This document shows, one piece after another, positions 28,676 through 38,496 of a stretch of DNA of 64,000 bases (within the stretch, counting starts at the first letter, position 1; each line of letters begins with the position of its first letter). The notes under the pieces were generated by a model. The model searched no databases, was not told where the DNA came from, and worked only from the letters and a program-made list of their open reading frames with translations. The translations under genes and the position numbers were made by a program. Origin of the DNA: QHVT01 sp036399015 (GTDB taxonomy: Bacteria > Acidobacteriota > Thermoanaerobaculia > Gp7-AA8); NCBI GenBank assembly GCA_036399015.1, contig DASWNW010000025.1, positions 1-64,000 of the forward strand, read 5' to 3'.

Positions 28676-30247
28676 ATGAAACGTCTCCTCTCTCTCGGAA
28701 TCCTCGCTGTTCTCGCCGCCGCCTCCATCGTCCTCGCGCAGACGTCCGGACAGGGAACGCTCCGGACGGCGACCGGCGATCAGCCGTTCACGTTCGTGCT
28801 CCAGTCGGGGCAGACCTACGTGAACGCGGAGCAGGTCACGGCGGGGCTCGGCGGCACGCTCGCGCCCGACAGCAGCGGGTTCCGCGTGACGATCGGCAGC
28901 GCCACCGCCGCCTTCGGTCCCGACAGCCGCTACGGCGTCGTCCGCGACGACCTGATCGAGATGCCGGTGCCGCCGATCTCCATCGAGGGGGCTCCGTACG
29001 TTCCCTGGCAGTTCTTCCAGGGCTTCCTCGCCAAGGCCGCCTCGCTCGACGTGACGTGGGACGCCGGCACGAAGCAGCTCTCGGTCAAGCCGCTGCAGCG
29101 CGACGCCGTCGGCGTGCAGGTCTCGGTGGCCGACGTGCAGGGGATCTCGAAGATTGTGCTGACGCTCAGCGCCCCCGCCGAGTACGGCATCGTCAAGGAG
29201 CCGCAGGCGTACGTCGTCCGCTTCCGCGTCCCGGTGCGCGCCCCCTTCGGCGAGCAGGCGTACGAGGACCCGCACATCTCCCGCGTCTCCTTCACCGGCA
29301 GCGACCTGCGCATTCACCTGACCGGCGCCGACGTCGCCGGCGACGCCTACCAGCTCGAGAACCCGCCCCGCATCGTCCTCGACTTCCGCAAGGGAGCCGC
29401 CCCCGTCCCGGGCGCGCCGGCGCTGCCGGTGCCTGCCCCCGCGCGGGAAGTGCCGGGCATCCGCACGATCGTCATCGATCCCGGTCATGGCGGCCGCGAG
29501 GTGGGCGCCGTCGGACCGAACGGGCTGATGGAGAAGGACGTGACGCTGGCGATCTCGCGCAAGCTGGCGGCGTCGTTGTCCAACAAGCTCGGCGCGCGGG
29601 TGGTGCTGACGCGCGACGACGACAGCGTGGTGTCGCTCGACCAGCGAACGGCGCTCGCGAACCAGTACAAGGCCGATCTCTTCCTCTCCGTGCACATGAA
29701 CGCGGCGGTGGTGAAGGACGCCAAGGGCTCCGAGACCTACTTTCTGTCGCTCGAGGCGTCCGACGAGCTGGCGAAGAAGGCGGCGGAGTCGGAGAACGCC
29801 AGCGCCGGCTCGAACCCGAACGCCGACCTGAACCTCATCCTCTGGGATCTCGCCCACCAGGCGTACGTCGGCGAGTCGAGCCGTTTCGCGCAGGCGATCC
29901 AGGAGGAGATGAATGCCGCCACCGCCGTCGCGAACCGCGGCGTGAAGCAGGCGCCGTTCAAGGTCCTGGTCGGCGCGACGATGCCGGCCGCCCTGGTCGA
30001 GGTCGGCTTCATCTCCAACCCGGAGGAAGAGGCCAAGCTCCAGAGCGAGGAGTTCCAGAACCTCATGGTGGAGACGCTGACGAAGGCGGTGCAGCGCTAC
30101 AAGACCGACTACGAGACGCGCATCGGCGTCATCCAGCCGGCGCCGGCCCCCGCCGCGACCACCACCACCGCCCCCGCCACCACCCCGGCCCCGAAACCGG
30201 CCACCGCCCCCGCCCCGGCAGCGCCGCAGACGAGGACGGAACGGTAG
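28676..30247 (+). CDS. N-acetylmuramoyl-L-alanine amidase (Amidase_3)
   Basis: 523 aa with signal peptide (KRLLSLGILAVLAAASIVLA). An AMIN-like beta domain (~130-240; VADVQGISKIVLTLSAPAEY) is followed by the zinc amidase domain (~262-485). DPGHGGREVGAVG supplies a zinc His, LMEKDVTL the zinc Glu, SVHMNAA the second His and LVEVGFISNPEEE the catalytic Glu. It cleaves the MurNAc-L-Ala bond of peptidoglycan, in cell separation or remodelling. The C-terminus is a Pro/Ala/Thr tail. Together with the GerMN lipoprotein 1 bp downstream it forms an envelope operon. A GATAAT box near 28651 could be its -10. Confidence 0.93.
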   Translation: MKRLLSLGILAVLAAASIVLAQTSGQGTLRTATGDQPFTFVLQSGQTYVNAEQVTAGLGGTLAPDSSGFRVTIGSATAAFGPDSRYGVVRDDLIEMPVPPISIEGAPYVPWQFFQGFLAKAASLDVTWDAGTKQLSVKPLQRDAVGVQVSVADVQGISKIVLTLSAPAEYGIVKEPQAYVVRFRVPVRAPFGEQAYEDPHISRVSFTGSDLRIHLTGADVAGDAYQLENPPRIVLDFRKGAAPVPGAPALPVPAPAREVPGIRTIVIDPGHGGREVGAVGPNGLMEKDVTLAISRKLAASLSNKLGARVVLTRDDDSVVSLDQRTALANQYKADLFLSVHMNAAVVKDAKGSETYFLSLEASDELAKKAAESENASAGSNPNADLNLILWDLAHQAYVGESSRFAQAIQEEMNAATAVANRGVKQAPFKVLVGATMPAALVEVGFISNPEEEAKLQSEEFQNLMVETLTKAVQRYKTDYETRIGVIQPAPAPAATTTTAPATTPAPKPATAPAPAAPQTRTER

Positions 30248-30248
30248 C

Positions 30249-30791
30249 GTGAAGCGAGCAGTCGCCGTAGCGCTCCTGCTGGGAGCGGTCCTTCCGGGCG
30301 GGTGCAGGAAGAAGGCGCCGGTATCCGGCAACCTCAACGTCGCGAACAAGGTCGCCGTGCGCATGGTGCGGCTCTACTTCGAGTCGCCGCAGATGCAGCT
30401 CGTCGCCGAGCCGCGGAACATCGCCCTTCCCGAGAGCCCCGCCGCCGCGATGCCGGTGGTCGTCCGGGAGCTGATGAAGGGCCCCATCGCCGCCGGCGGG
30501 AAGTCGCTGCGTCTGTTCCCGGCGGATACCGTCGTGCGCGGCACCTACCTCCTTCCCGGCGGCACCGTCGTCGTCGACCTCGGCGGGACGACGCTCTCGC
30601 AGGGCTGGGGCACAGGCAGCCACCAGGAGCTGCTGGCCGCCTACTCGCTGGTCCAGACCCTGACCGCGAACTTTGCCGACGCGAAGCGGGTGCGGATCGT
30701 CGTCAACGGCAGCCCGGCCGAGACGCTGGCGGGGCACGTGTCGCTGTCGCGCTCGCTGGTTCCGGCGCCGGCGCTGGTCGACGCGCGCTGA
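30249..30791 (+). CDS. GerMN-domain lipoprotein
   Basis: 180 aa from a GTG one base after the amidase stop. Lipobox VLPGGC (Cys19). The mature part is a GerMN domain: VRMVRLYFESPQMQLV, VVRELMKGPIAAGGKSLRLFP, GTVVVDLGG, LLAAYSLVQTLTANF. GerMN domains occur with amidases and sporulation or wall-binding proteins; here coupling to an amidase suggests it helps locate or regulate it at the envelope. Confidence 0.85.
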   Translation: MKRAVAVALLLGAVLPGGCRKKAPVSGNLNVANKVAVRMVRLYFESPQMQLVAEPRNIALPESPAAAMPVVVRELMKGPIAAGGKSLRLFPADTVVRGTYLLPGGTVVVDLGGTTLSQGWGTGSHQELLAAYSLVQTLTANFADAKRVRIVVNGSPAETLAGHVSLSRSLVPAPALVDAR

Positions 30792-30815
30792 GCACGCGGG
30801 GCTGCGCCCGGCGTG

Positions 30816-30871
30816 GTTGTCAGTTGTCAGTTGTCGTTGTCCGAAAGGGTGAAAACCGAAAACCGACAACC
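30816..30871. repeat. Inverted heptamer repeat, GTTGTCR family (locus H)
   Basis: GTTGTCAGTTGTCAGTTGTC onward (30816-30842) faces AAAACCGAAAACCGACAACC (30852-30871). A GCGGGCGCAGCCCGC palindrome follows. It begins 24 bp after the GerMN stop. Confidence 0.8.
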
Positions 30872-30891
30872 GCGGGCGCAGCCCGCGCCCT

Positions 30892-30922
30892 AAAAAGAAC
30901 AACCCCGCCGTTTCCGGCGGGG
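30892..30922 (-). terminator. Intrinsic terminator of the structured RNA
   Basis: Read on the minus strand: CCCCGCCG, loop GAAA, CGGCGGGG (30922 to 30903), then TTGTTCTTTTT to 30892. A classical stem plus T-run. Confidence 0.8.
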
Positions 30923-31084
30923 CTGAAGATCCTTACTGGATGGAGCTGGCGACAACGCTCGGGGGTGAGATCTGTGGGTCGGTAAGATTCAAGGAAGAGT
31001 TCAAACTTGAGGAAACTACAGAGGCGGGCTGTTACTTCAGGAAGCGGTTCCCGCCTGCCCATCCAGTAAATCGATTCTCATCGT
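30892..31084 (-). ncRNA. Structured RNA candidate resembling 6S RNA
   Basis: About 193 nt. The ends pair perfectly over 11 bp (TTACTGGATGG at 31069-31059 with CCATCCAGTAA at 30943-30933 on the minus strand). After an A.A mismatch the stem goes on (GGC/GCC). Inside, CTCTGT can pair with ACAGAT to make an apical stem capped by a TCAAG/CTTGA hairpin. This leaves a large two-sided central bubble, the arrangement of 6S RNA, which mimics an open promoter and binds RNA polymerase. A TAGAAT box lies at 31096-31091 and a terminator follows. Size, fold and isolation fit 6S, but I cannot match a family consensus; another regulatory RNA is possible. Confidence 0.6.
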
Positions 31085-31090
31085 GCGGTC

Positions 31091-31096
31091 ATTCTA
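31091..31096 (-). promoter_or_regulatory. -10 box of the structured RNA
   Basis: TAGAAT on the minus strand, 7 bp before the predicted RNA start. The -35 side is weak (TTGAGA at 31123-31118 is spaced too far, 21 bp). From 31097 to 31277 I see no gene; the DNA is less GC-rich than its surroundings. Confidence 0.5.
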
Positions 31097-31277
31097 ACCC
31101 AGAACTTGTGAAACTTTTCTCAATGTAACCGCACCGTGACAAAACCCTGATTCTCCTGAGAGATACGCGTCACTTGCGGAATGTACGACAGCGTAAAGCA
31201 AAACGCTCGTTCGGTCTACTCCCGGGAACGGTGACGCTTCAATGAACAACCATTCAGTCGGCTCGCTTGCGCTCGCC

Positions 31278-31357
31278 GGGTTGTCGGTTGTCCCGGGCAG
31301 GCAACCGGCAACCAGCAACCAGCAACCAGCAACCGACAACAGCGGGCGGAGCCCGCT
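31278..31357. repeat. Hybrid inverted repeat, GTTGTC and GTTGCC families (locus I)
   Basis: Left arm has two GTTGTCG units (31278-31293). The right arm has GGCAACC/AGCAACC units that end in CGACAAC (31300-31340). An AGCGGGCGGAGCCCGCT palindrome follows and supplies part of the holB stop codon. Confidence 0.8.
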
Positions 31358-32222
31358 ACACCAGCTCCGCCACGATCATCTCCGCCAGGAGCCGCGTGTC
31401 CGCGTTCACGCCCAGCCAGCGGATCGCCGCCATCGCCTGGTCGGCCGCGGCGAGGAGCTTTTCCCGCGGGATGCGTTCGCGGATCTCGCTGAGCTTGCGG
31501 GGGTTGAGCGATTCCTTCGGGTCGAGGGCCACGATGTCGCAGAGGACGGAGCCGAGGAGGGCGATCGAGTCCTTGACCTCCTCGTGGTCGTAGACCAGGG
31601 CGGCCAGGGCCAGCAGGGCGGCGCTTTCCCCCTTCGTGGCGAAGCGGTGGAGGAGCTCGAGCATGTCGGAGGCGAGCTCGTCCCCGTCCGGCAGGAGCGC
31701 CACCTGGCGGATGCGCTGCGACTCGCGGGGGCCGGTGAGGGTCCGCTCCGTGTCCCCGACGTAGAGCTGCTGCGAGCGCGAGCGGATGGTCGGCAGGAGC
31801 AGGTCGGCCGAGCGGGTGATGAGGATGAACGTCGTGTCGCGCGACGGCTCCTCGAGCGTCTTCAGGAGCGAGTTCGACCCCGCCACGCTCAGGCCGTCGG
31901 CCGGGTAGATCAGGAAGACCTTGTTCCGCCCCTCATACGGCCGCAGCGACGACTCCTCGACGATGCTCCGCACCTGCTCGACCGAGATCATCTTCTTGTC
32001 CGACGCCGCCTCGACGAAGTGGATGTCGGGGTGCGTCCGCCGGTCGATGCGCTGGCAGGAGAGGCAGTCGTCCCCCGTGGAGCCGCTGAGGCAGTTGAGC
32101 GTCTTCGCCAGCCGCACGCCGACGTCGCGCAGCAGCGCCGGCGAGGGACCGTGCAACAGGATCGCGTGATGCAGCTCGCCTCGGCGCGCGGTATCGAGGA
32201 TGAGTGACGTCGTGGTGGTCAT
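31356..32222 (-). CDS. holB: DNA polymerase III delta-prime subunit
   Basis: 288 aa AAA+-like clamp-loader subunit. HAILLHGPSPALLRDVGVRLAKTLNC replaces the Walker A P-loop (seen as HGPSPALL), as expected for delta-prime, which does not hydrolyse ATP. A zinc module (CLSGSTGDDCLSC), VEQVRSIVEESSLRPYEG (read as QVRSIVEESSLRP), and NSLLKTLEEPSRDTTFILITRSADLLLPTIRSR (LLKTLEEP, TIRSRSQ) are present. It helps load the sliding clamp. It overlaps tmk by 4 bp, the common tmk-holB order. Confidence 0.88.
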   Translation of the reverse strand: MTTTTSLILDTARRGELHHAILLHGPSPALLRDVGVRLAKTLNCLSGSTGDDCLSCQRIDRRTHPDIHFVEAASDKKMISVEQVRSIVEESSLRPYEGRNKVFLIYPADGLSVAGSNSLLKTLEEPSRDTTFILITRSADLLLPTIRSRSQQLYVGDTERTLTGPRESQRIRQVALLPDGDELASDMLELLHRFATKGESAALLALAALVYDHEEVKDSIALLGSVLCDIVALDPKESLNPRKLSEIRERIPREKLLAAADQAMAAIRWLGVNADTRLLAEMIVAELV

Positions 32223-32845
32223 GGGATCAGCGGCCTCACCGCGGCCAGCGTGCGCGCGAAGACCTCGTCGACCGTGCCGTGGCCGTCGATGACCACGAAA
32301 CGCTTCGGCGCCGCCACCGCCATCGCCAGGTAGCCCTCCCGCACGCGGCGGTGGAAGCGGAGGTCTTCCGCCTCGAAGCGCCCCTCGTCGACGTCCATGG
32401 TCGCGTTGCGCTGGTGCGCGCGCGCGAGCCCGGTCGCCTCGTCGATGTCATACAGCAGCGTCACGTCCGGCAGCAGCCCCTCGGTGGCCCAGTCATTGAG
32501 CATCTGCAGCCGCCCCAGGTCGATGAGCCGCCCGTAGCCCTGGTAGGCGATCGTGGCGTCGATGTAGCGGTCGCAGAGGACGTGCGCGCCGCGCGCGAGA
32601 GCCGGCCGGATGCGCTCGACCGTGTGCTGCCGCCGGGAGGCGGAGTAGAGGAGGACCTCCGCCCAGGGATCGAGCTCTGCCGAGGCGCTGTCGAGGACGA
32701 TCGCGCGGATCTTGTCGGCGATCGGAGTGCCGCCCGGCTCCTTGGTGACCACGCACTCGAGCCCCTGCTCCTGCAGGAACGCGCCGAGGCGCTGGATCTG
32801 GGTCGACTTGCCCGAGCCCTCGGGGCCTTCGAAGGTGATGAACAC
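32219..32845 (-). CDS. tmk: Thymidylate kinase
   Basis: 208 aa. P-loop FEGPEGSGKSTQ at residues 5-16, then VTKEPGGTPIADKIR, the LLYSASRRQH block and DRYIDATIAYQGYGR. It phosphorylates dTMP to dTDP in DNA precursor synthesis. The start is a GTG at 32845, 9 bp after a TAGAAT box whose first three bases are the stop codon of the upstream glycosyltransferase. It overlaps holB (ATGA-type). Confidence 0.95.
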   Translation of the reverse strand: MFITFEGPEGSGKSTQIQRLGAFLQEQGLECVVTKEPGGTPIADKIRAIVLDSASAELDPWAEVLLYSASRRQHTVERIRPALARGAHVLCDRYIDATIAYQGYGRLIDLGRLQMLNDWATEGLLPDVTLLYDIDEATGLARAHQRNATMDVDEGRFEAEDLRFHRRVREGYLAMAVAAPKRFVVIDGHGTVDEVFARTLAAVRPLIP

Positions 32846-32854
32846 GCGGCGCGG

Positions 32855-32860
32855 ATTCTA
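32855..32860 (-). promoter_or_regulatory. -10 box of tmk within the upstream stop codon
   Basis: TAGAAT on the minus strand, 9 bp before the tmk GTG. The TAG is also the stop codon of the glycosyltransferase gene. It gives tmk-holB their own start even without read-through. Confidence 0.45.
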
Positions 32861-33751
32861 CCCGCGGAGGCCGTCGCGCAGCCCGCGGAGGTAATGCTCG
32901 CGCATCAGCGTCTCGAAGACCGGGCCGCGGGCGAACAGCCGGAACCGCTCTCCCAATCGCGCCTTGCGCCGCAGCTTCGCGAGGCGCGCCTCGTCGGCGA
33001 GCTTGCGCGTCTCCAGCTCGTGCACGCCGAGGAAGTGTCCGAGCTCGGGATGCTTCTGGTAGAAGATCGCGCCCGACTTGCCGACGGTGTACTGCCGCCG
33101 CGCGAACGAGTCGACGGTCATCGGGTGGTGATGCCGCGTGATCGCCCGCTCGTTGTAGCGGATCTTCAGTCCGCGCGCCTCGAGGCGGTAGGCGAGCTCG
33201 ATGTCCTCCCACGCCGCCGAGGGGAACGTCGTGTCGAACGGCTGCTCGGTCAGGAGTTGCCGGTCGATGGAGATGTTCGAGGTGTAGAAGAAGTTGAACG
33301 GCACGACGTCGCCGTGCTTGATCAGCTTGTAGCCGAACTGCAGGCCGTAGTCGTTGATGTAGTCCATGAACGCGGTGACGCGCTCGCCGGCGGGCCAGCC
33401 GGTGTAGCCGAGGCAGGCGGTGAGCGGGTCGTCGTTCGACTCGCGGTGGATGCGCGCGTGCTCGGCGAGGAAGCGCGGCTCCGGCACCGTGTCGTCGCCG
33501 ATGAAGACGACGAACTTCCCCTTCGCCAGCGTCACCCCGTGATTGCGCGCGCGCCCCGGCCCGCCGTTCGGCTGCGTGCGGAAGGTGATGCCCTTGCGGC
33601 CCGCCACCGTCTGCTCCGTCGCGTCGGTCGAGCCGTCGTTGACGACGATGACCTCGAACGGAGGTGCGTCGATCTGCGCGTCGAGCGCGTCGAGGACGCG
33701 GAGGAGCATGTCGAGGCGGTTGTAGGTGGGGACGACGACGGAAAAGTACAT
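32858..33751 (-). CDS. Family 2 glycosyltransferase
   Basis: 297 aa GT-A fold. N-terminal FSVVVPTYNRLDMLLRVLDAL, nucleotide-binding VIVVNDGSTD, metal-binding DD in VFIGDDTVPEP, and acceptor-side PSAAWEDIELAYRLEARGLKI (the ED pair). It transfers a sugar from a nucleotide-sugar to an envelope or secreted acceptor. No other glycan gene is nearby. Its ATG follows directly on the heptamer repeat (TGACAAC before ATG) with no Shine-Dalgarno. Confidence 0.88.
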   Translation of the reverse strand: MYFSVVVPTYNRLDMLLRVLDALDAQIDAPPFEVIVVNDGSTDATEQTVAGRKGITFRTQPNGGPGRARNHGVTLAKGKFVVFIGDDTVPEPRFLAEHARIHRESNDDPLTACLGYTGWPAGERVTAFMDYINDYGLQFGYKLIKHGDVVPFNFFYTSNISIDRQLLTEQPFDTTFPSAAWEDIELAYRLEARGLKIRYNERAITRHHHPMTVDSFARRQYTVGKSGAIFYQKHPELGHFLGVHELETRKLADEARLAKLRRKARLGERFRLFARGPVFETLMREHYLRGLRDGLRG

Positions 33752-33752
33752 G

Positions 33753-33849
33753 TTGTCAGTTGTCGGTTGTCAGTTGTCGACGCGGCTTGTCGTGTGTGCG
33801 CCGTCGATCGTCGAACCGCAGACAACCGACAACCGACAACCGACAACCG
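33753..33849. repeat. Inverted heptamer repeat, GTTGTCR family (locus J)
   Basis: Four GTTGTCR units (33753-33779) face four CGACAAC units (33821-33849). It ends 12 bp from the FabG-like stop and abuts the glycosyltransferase ATG, so the untranslated leader of the latter consists of the repeat. Confidence 0.9.
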
Positions 33850-33861
33850 CGTGAGCTTCGC

Positions 33862-34587
33862 TCATGCGCTAGCGCCCCCGTCAATGGCCAGCACCTGTCC
33901 CGTAATTCCGCTGGCGTCGTCGGAGAGGAGGAAGGCGATCGCCGCCGCCACCTCGTCGGCGCGGATGGCGCGGCGCATCGGGATCTGGCGGATCATCTCG
34001 CGCTTCACCTCCGGCTCCAGCTCCGCGATCATGTCGGTGTCGACGAGCCCCGGCGCGACGCAGTTCACCCGGATGCCGCTGCGCGCCACCTCGCGCGAGA
34101 ACGAGCGCGTCATGGCGATGAGCGCCCCCTTCGCCGCGGAGTAATTCGTCTGCCCCACCACGCCGTGCAGGCCGGAGAGCGAGGCGACGTTCACGATCGC
34201 GCCGCGGCGCTGGTGCATCATCGCCGGCAGCACGGCGCGCGTCATCGACCAGGCGCCGGTGACGTTCGTGTCGAGCACCTCGCTCCACTGCTCGGGAGTC
34301 ATGTGGTACAGCAGCGCGTCGCGCCGCACGCCGGCGTTGTTGACCAGCGCGTCGATGGCCCCGAAGCGCGTCAGCACGCCATCCGCGACGCGCCGGTTCG
34401 CCTCCGCGTCCCGCACGTCGGCCTGGAACGCCGCCGCCGCCCCCTTCGACTCCTCCTCGAACGACAGCGCCGCCTCTTTCGACTGCCCGTAGGTGAAGGC
34501 GACCTGCCAGCCGTCGAGGAGCAGGCGCATGGCGGTGACGCGGCCGATGCCGCGGGAGCCGCCGGTGATGAGGGCGATTTTCTGCAT
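33862..34587 (-). CDS. FabG-like short-chain dehydrogenase/reductase
   Basis: 241 aa. Cofactor motif TGGSRGIGR, NNAGV, the catalytic set Ser (VASLSG) with Tyr and Lys in NYSAAKGAL, and C-terminal ITGQVLAIDGGASA. This is the classical 3-oxoacyl-ACP reductase length and sequence. It could reduce 3-ketoacyl-ACP in fatty acid synthesis or a related ketone; no acyl carrier protein gene is nearby. The ATG at 34587 is preferred; the upstream ATG at 34599 would put repeat DNA in the coding region. Confidence 0.88.
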   Translation of the reverse strand: MQKIALITGGSRGIGRVTAMRLLLDGWQVAFTYGQSKEAALSFEEESKGAAAAFQADVRDAEANRRVADGVLTRFGAIDALVNNAGVRRDALLYHMTPEQWSEVLDTNVTGAWSMTRAVLPAMMHQRRGAIVNVASLSGLHGVVGQTNYSAAKGALIAMTRSFSREVARSGIRVNCVAPGLVDTDMIAELEPEVKREMIRQIPMRRAIRADEVAAAIAFLLSDDASGITGQVLAIDGGASA

Positions 34588-34589
34588 CG

Positions 34590-34690
34590 AGAGTCTCACA
34601 GAGTCTCAGAGTCTCAGAGTCTCAAAGTCTCAAAGGAGTCCGGATTGCGGAGCCTCTCTGAGACTCTGCGACTTTGAGACTCTGAGACTC
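34590..34690. repeat. Inverted octamer repeat, AGAGTCTC family (locus K)
   Basis: Six AGAGTCTC-like units (34590-34635) face four GAGACTCT-like units (34655-34690). It ends 8 bp from the acs stop and abuts the FabG-like start. Confidence 0.88.
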
Positions 34691-34698
34691 GTCAACTC

Positions 34699-36651
<1,953 letters not shown>

Positions 36652-36691
36652 GTCGTTCCTCTGCGGCGGTGGATTGTATAGGCTTCGAAAA

Positions 36692-37813
36692 GTGAACCGC
36701 ACCCTGCTCGTGCTCGTGATCGGCATCGCGGTCACCCTCGGCTTGATGGTGGTGCTGGTGAACCTCTCCATCGAGCGCGCGTACCAGCGGGAGGGGGCGG
36801 CGGAGTGGCCCGGCGGGCTCGGGCCGCTCACCGCGGCACCGGCGCGGTTTCCGCCGACGGAGACGAATGAGGCCGCTGCAGAATTCGCCGAGCTGGCCGC
36901 CGCCCTCGAGCCGCCCGAGGCGGTCGCCGATTACGTCCGCGCGGAGGTGGGGCGCGACGGCGAGGCCGCCGATCCGCCGCCGGAGGTCACCGCCTATCTC
37001 GCGGAGCACGAGGCGCGGCTGGACGCGATCCGGGACGACCTCCTCTCCGGCGCAGAGCTGGTGTGGGATCACGACCCCGCCCTCGGATATGACGCGAAGC
37101 CGCCCAGGCTCGCCATGCACCTCGGCGTGGCGCGGCTGCTGGTCACCCGTGCGCTCGTACGCGACGACTGGGAGGAGCTGCGTGCGGCATCCCGCCTCGC
37201 GCGGCCGCTCATGAAACGCCCGGAATTCACGGCCACGGTCGTCGGCCTGGCGATCCTGCGGATCGTCGTCGCGTCCGCGGCGAAACTGCCGCTTCCCGCC
37301 CCCCGCTGGCTCGACGAGGTGTACGCGATCGACCCGGAGGCGGTGCTGGGACGGAGCTTTCAATACGAGACGTGGCTGGCCTGGAGAGGAGCGGAGGATT
37401 CGTTCCTGCCGTTCATGGCCGCGAATTACGTACGCCATCAACGGGAGACGCTCCGGCAGCTCGACATGACGCGCTGTCCTCCCGGCGCCGCGCGCCATTT
37501 CGCCCGGCGCATGACGGAGATCCCGCGATGGAACTTCTACGCGCGCATCATCGCGCCGGGCGTCGAAACGGCGTGGGACCGCGTTGCGCGTTACCGCGCG
37601 GAGCGGGAGGCGACGGCGAACGTGCTGCGTGCCGCCGCCGGCCAGCCGATCGTGACCGCGTCGCAATGCGGCGGGACCTGGAGCAGCGAGACGCTGCCGG
37701 ACGGCCGCATCCGCGTCTCTTACTCGCTCGCCATCCCGAAGTCCGGCGAGAGGGACGTCGAGATTCCGCTCACGCGCACTACACGCGCGCGAACGACGCG
37801 GCAATCGACTTGA
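36692..37813 (+). CDS. Membrane-anchored hypothetical protein
   Basis: 373 aa from a GTG, with one N-terminal membrane helix (NRTLLVLVIGIAVTLGLMVVLV) and a large external domain rich in helices and acidic residues (EAAAEFAELAAALEPPEAVADYV, in part AEFAELAAALEPPEAV). The last ~35 residues lie in DNA that also encodes the end of PurQ on the other strand, an unusual 35-bp convergent overlap. It is divergent from acs with 40 bp between starts. No known family was recognised. Confidence 0.7.
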   Translation: MNRTLLVLVIGIAVTLGLMVVLVNLSIERAYQREGAAEWPGGLGPLTAAPARFPPTETNEAAAEFAELAAALEPPEAVADYVRAEVGRDGEAADPPPEVTAYLAEHEARLDAIRDDLLSGAELVWDHDPALGYDAKPPRLAMHLGVARLLVTRALVRDDWEELRAASRLARPLMKRPEFTATVVGLAILRIVVASAAKLPLPAPRWLDEVYAIDPEAVLGRSFQYETWLAWRGAEDSFLPFMAANYVRHQRETLRQLDMTRCPPGAARHFARRMTEIPRWNFYARIIAPGVETAWDRVARYRAEREATANVLRAAAGQPIVTASQCGGTWSSETLPDGRIRVSYSLAIPKSGERDVEIPLTRTTRARTTRQST

Positions 37814-38474
37814 AGACCGCGAGGCCGGCGGCGTTGCCGAGGATGTTCTCTGCGCATCGCTCCGGATGGGGCATCAGCCCGAGGACGTTGCGGTTGCGGT
37901 TGCAGATGCCGGCGATGTGACGCGCGGAGCCGTTCGGGTTCGACTCGGGCGTGAGGCGCCCCTCGGCGTCGGAGTAGCGGAAGATCACCTGGCGGTTCCG
38001 CTCCAGCTCGTCCAGCACCGCGTCGTCGGCGAAGTAGTTCCCCTCGCCGTGCGCGATCGGGACGCGGAACACCTCGCCCGCCCGCAGTTCGGAGGTGAAC
38101 GGCGTGTCCGTCTCCTCGGTGCGCACGTGCACGTCGCGGCTGAGGAAGCGGAGGTGCTGGTTGCGCATCAGCGCCCCCGGCAGCAGCCCCACCTCCGTCA
38201 GCACCTGGAAGCCGTTGCAGATGCCGAGCACCAGACCGCCCATCTCCGCGTGGCCGCGGATCGGCGCCATGATCGGCGCGAACTTCGCCAGCGCGCCGGC
38301 GCGCAGGTAGTCGCCGTACGCGAAGCCGCCGGGGATGATCACGACGTCGCACCCCTTGAGGTGGGTGTCCTTATGCCAGAGCACCTCGGCCTCGGCGCCG
38401 AGGACGTCCTTCGTCACGTGCAGCGCATCGTGATCGCAGTTCGAGCCGGGGAGAACGACGACGCCGAATTTCAT
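37779..38474 (-). CDS. purQ: FGAM synthase glutaminase subunit PurQ
   Basis: 231 aa class I glutamine amidotransferase. MKFGVVVLPGSNCDHD at the N-terminus, catalytic Cys86 in LGICNGFQVL, and the His-Glu pair in MPHPERC near residue 205. It supplies ammonia from glutamine to PurL in the fourth step of purine synthesis. PurS lies 3.4 kb upstream on the same strand, separated by two secreted-protein genes; no PurL is in the window. A TAGACT box lies 7 bp before the ATG. Confidence 0.95.
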   Translation of the reverse strand: MKFGVVVLPGSNCDHDALHVTKDVLGAEAEVLWHKDTHLKGCDVVIIPGGFAYGDYLRAGALAKFAPIMAPIRGHAEMGGLVLGICNGFQVLTEVGLLPGALMRNQHLRFLSRDVHVRTEETDTPFTSELRAGEVFRVPIAHGEGNYFADDAVLDELERNRQVIFRYSDAEGRLTPESNPNGSARHIAGICNRNRNVLGLMPHPERCAENILGNAAGLAVFKSIAASFARV

Positions 38475-38481
38475 GAGGGGA

Positions 38482-38487
38482 AGTCTA
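38482..38487 (-). promoter_or_regulatory. -10 box of purQ
   Basis: TAGACT on the minus strand, 7 bp before the purQ ATG, spacer TCCCCTC. No Shine-Dalgarno. Confidence 0.4.
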
Positions 38488-38496
38488 TCGCGGGCG

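Noticed and set aside
30816..30890. Locus H with its palindrome as the terminator of the amidase operon
   Set aside because: No T-run follows on the plus strand. Termination there is possible but cannot be claimed as intrinsic; the clear terminator reads the other way.
30940..31128. Short open frame in the gap after the GerMN lipoprotein gene
   Set aside because: It runs through paired stems of the structured RNA on the other strand and has no protein-like pattern.
31356..32222. HolB gene as a DnaX gamma/tau ATPase
   Set aside because: No GxxxxGK[ST] P-loop is present, and the arginine-finger motif is degenerate, so delta-prime fits better.
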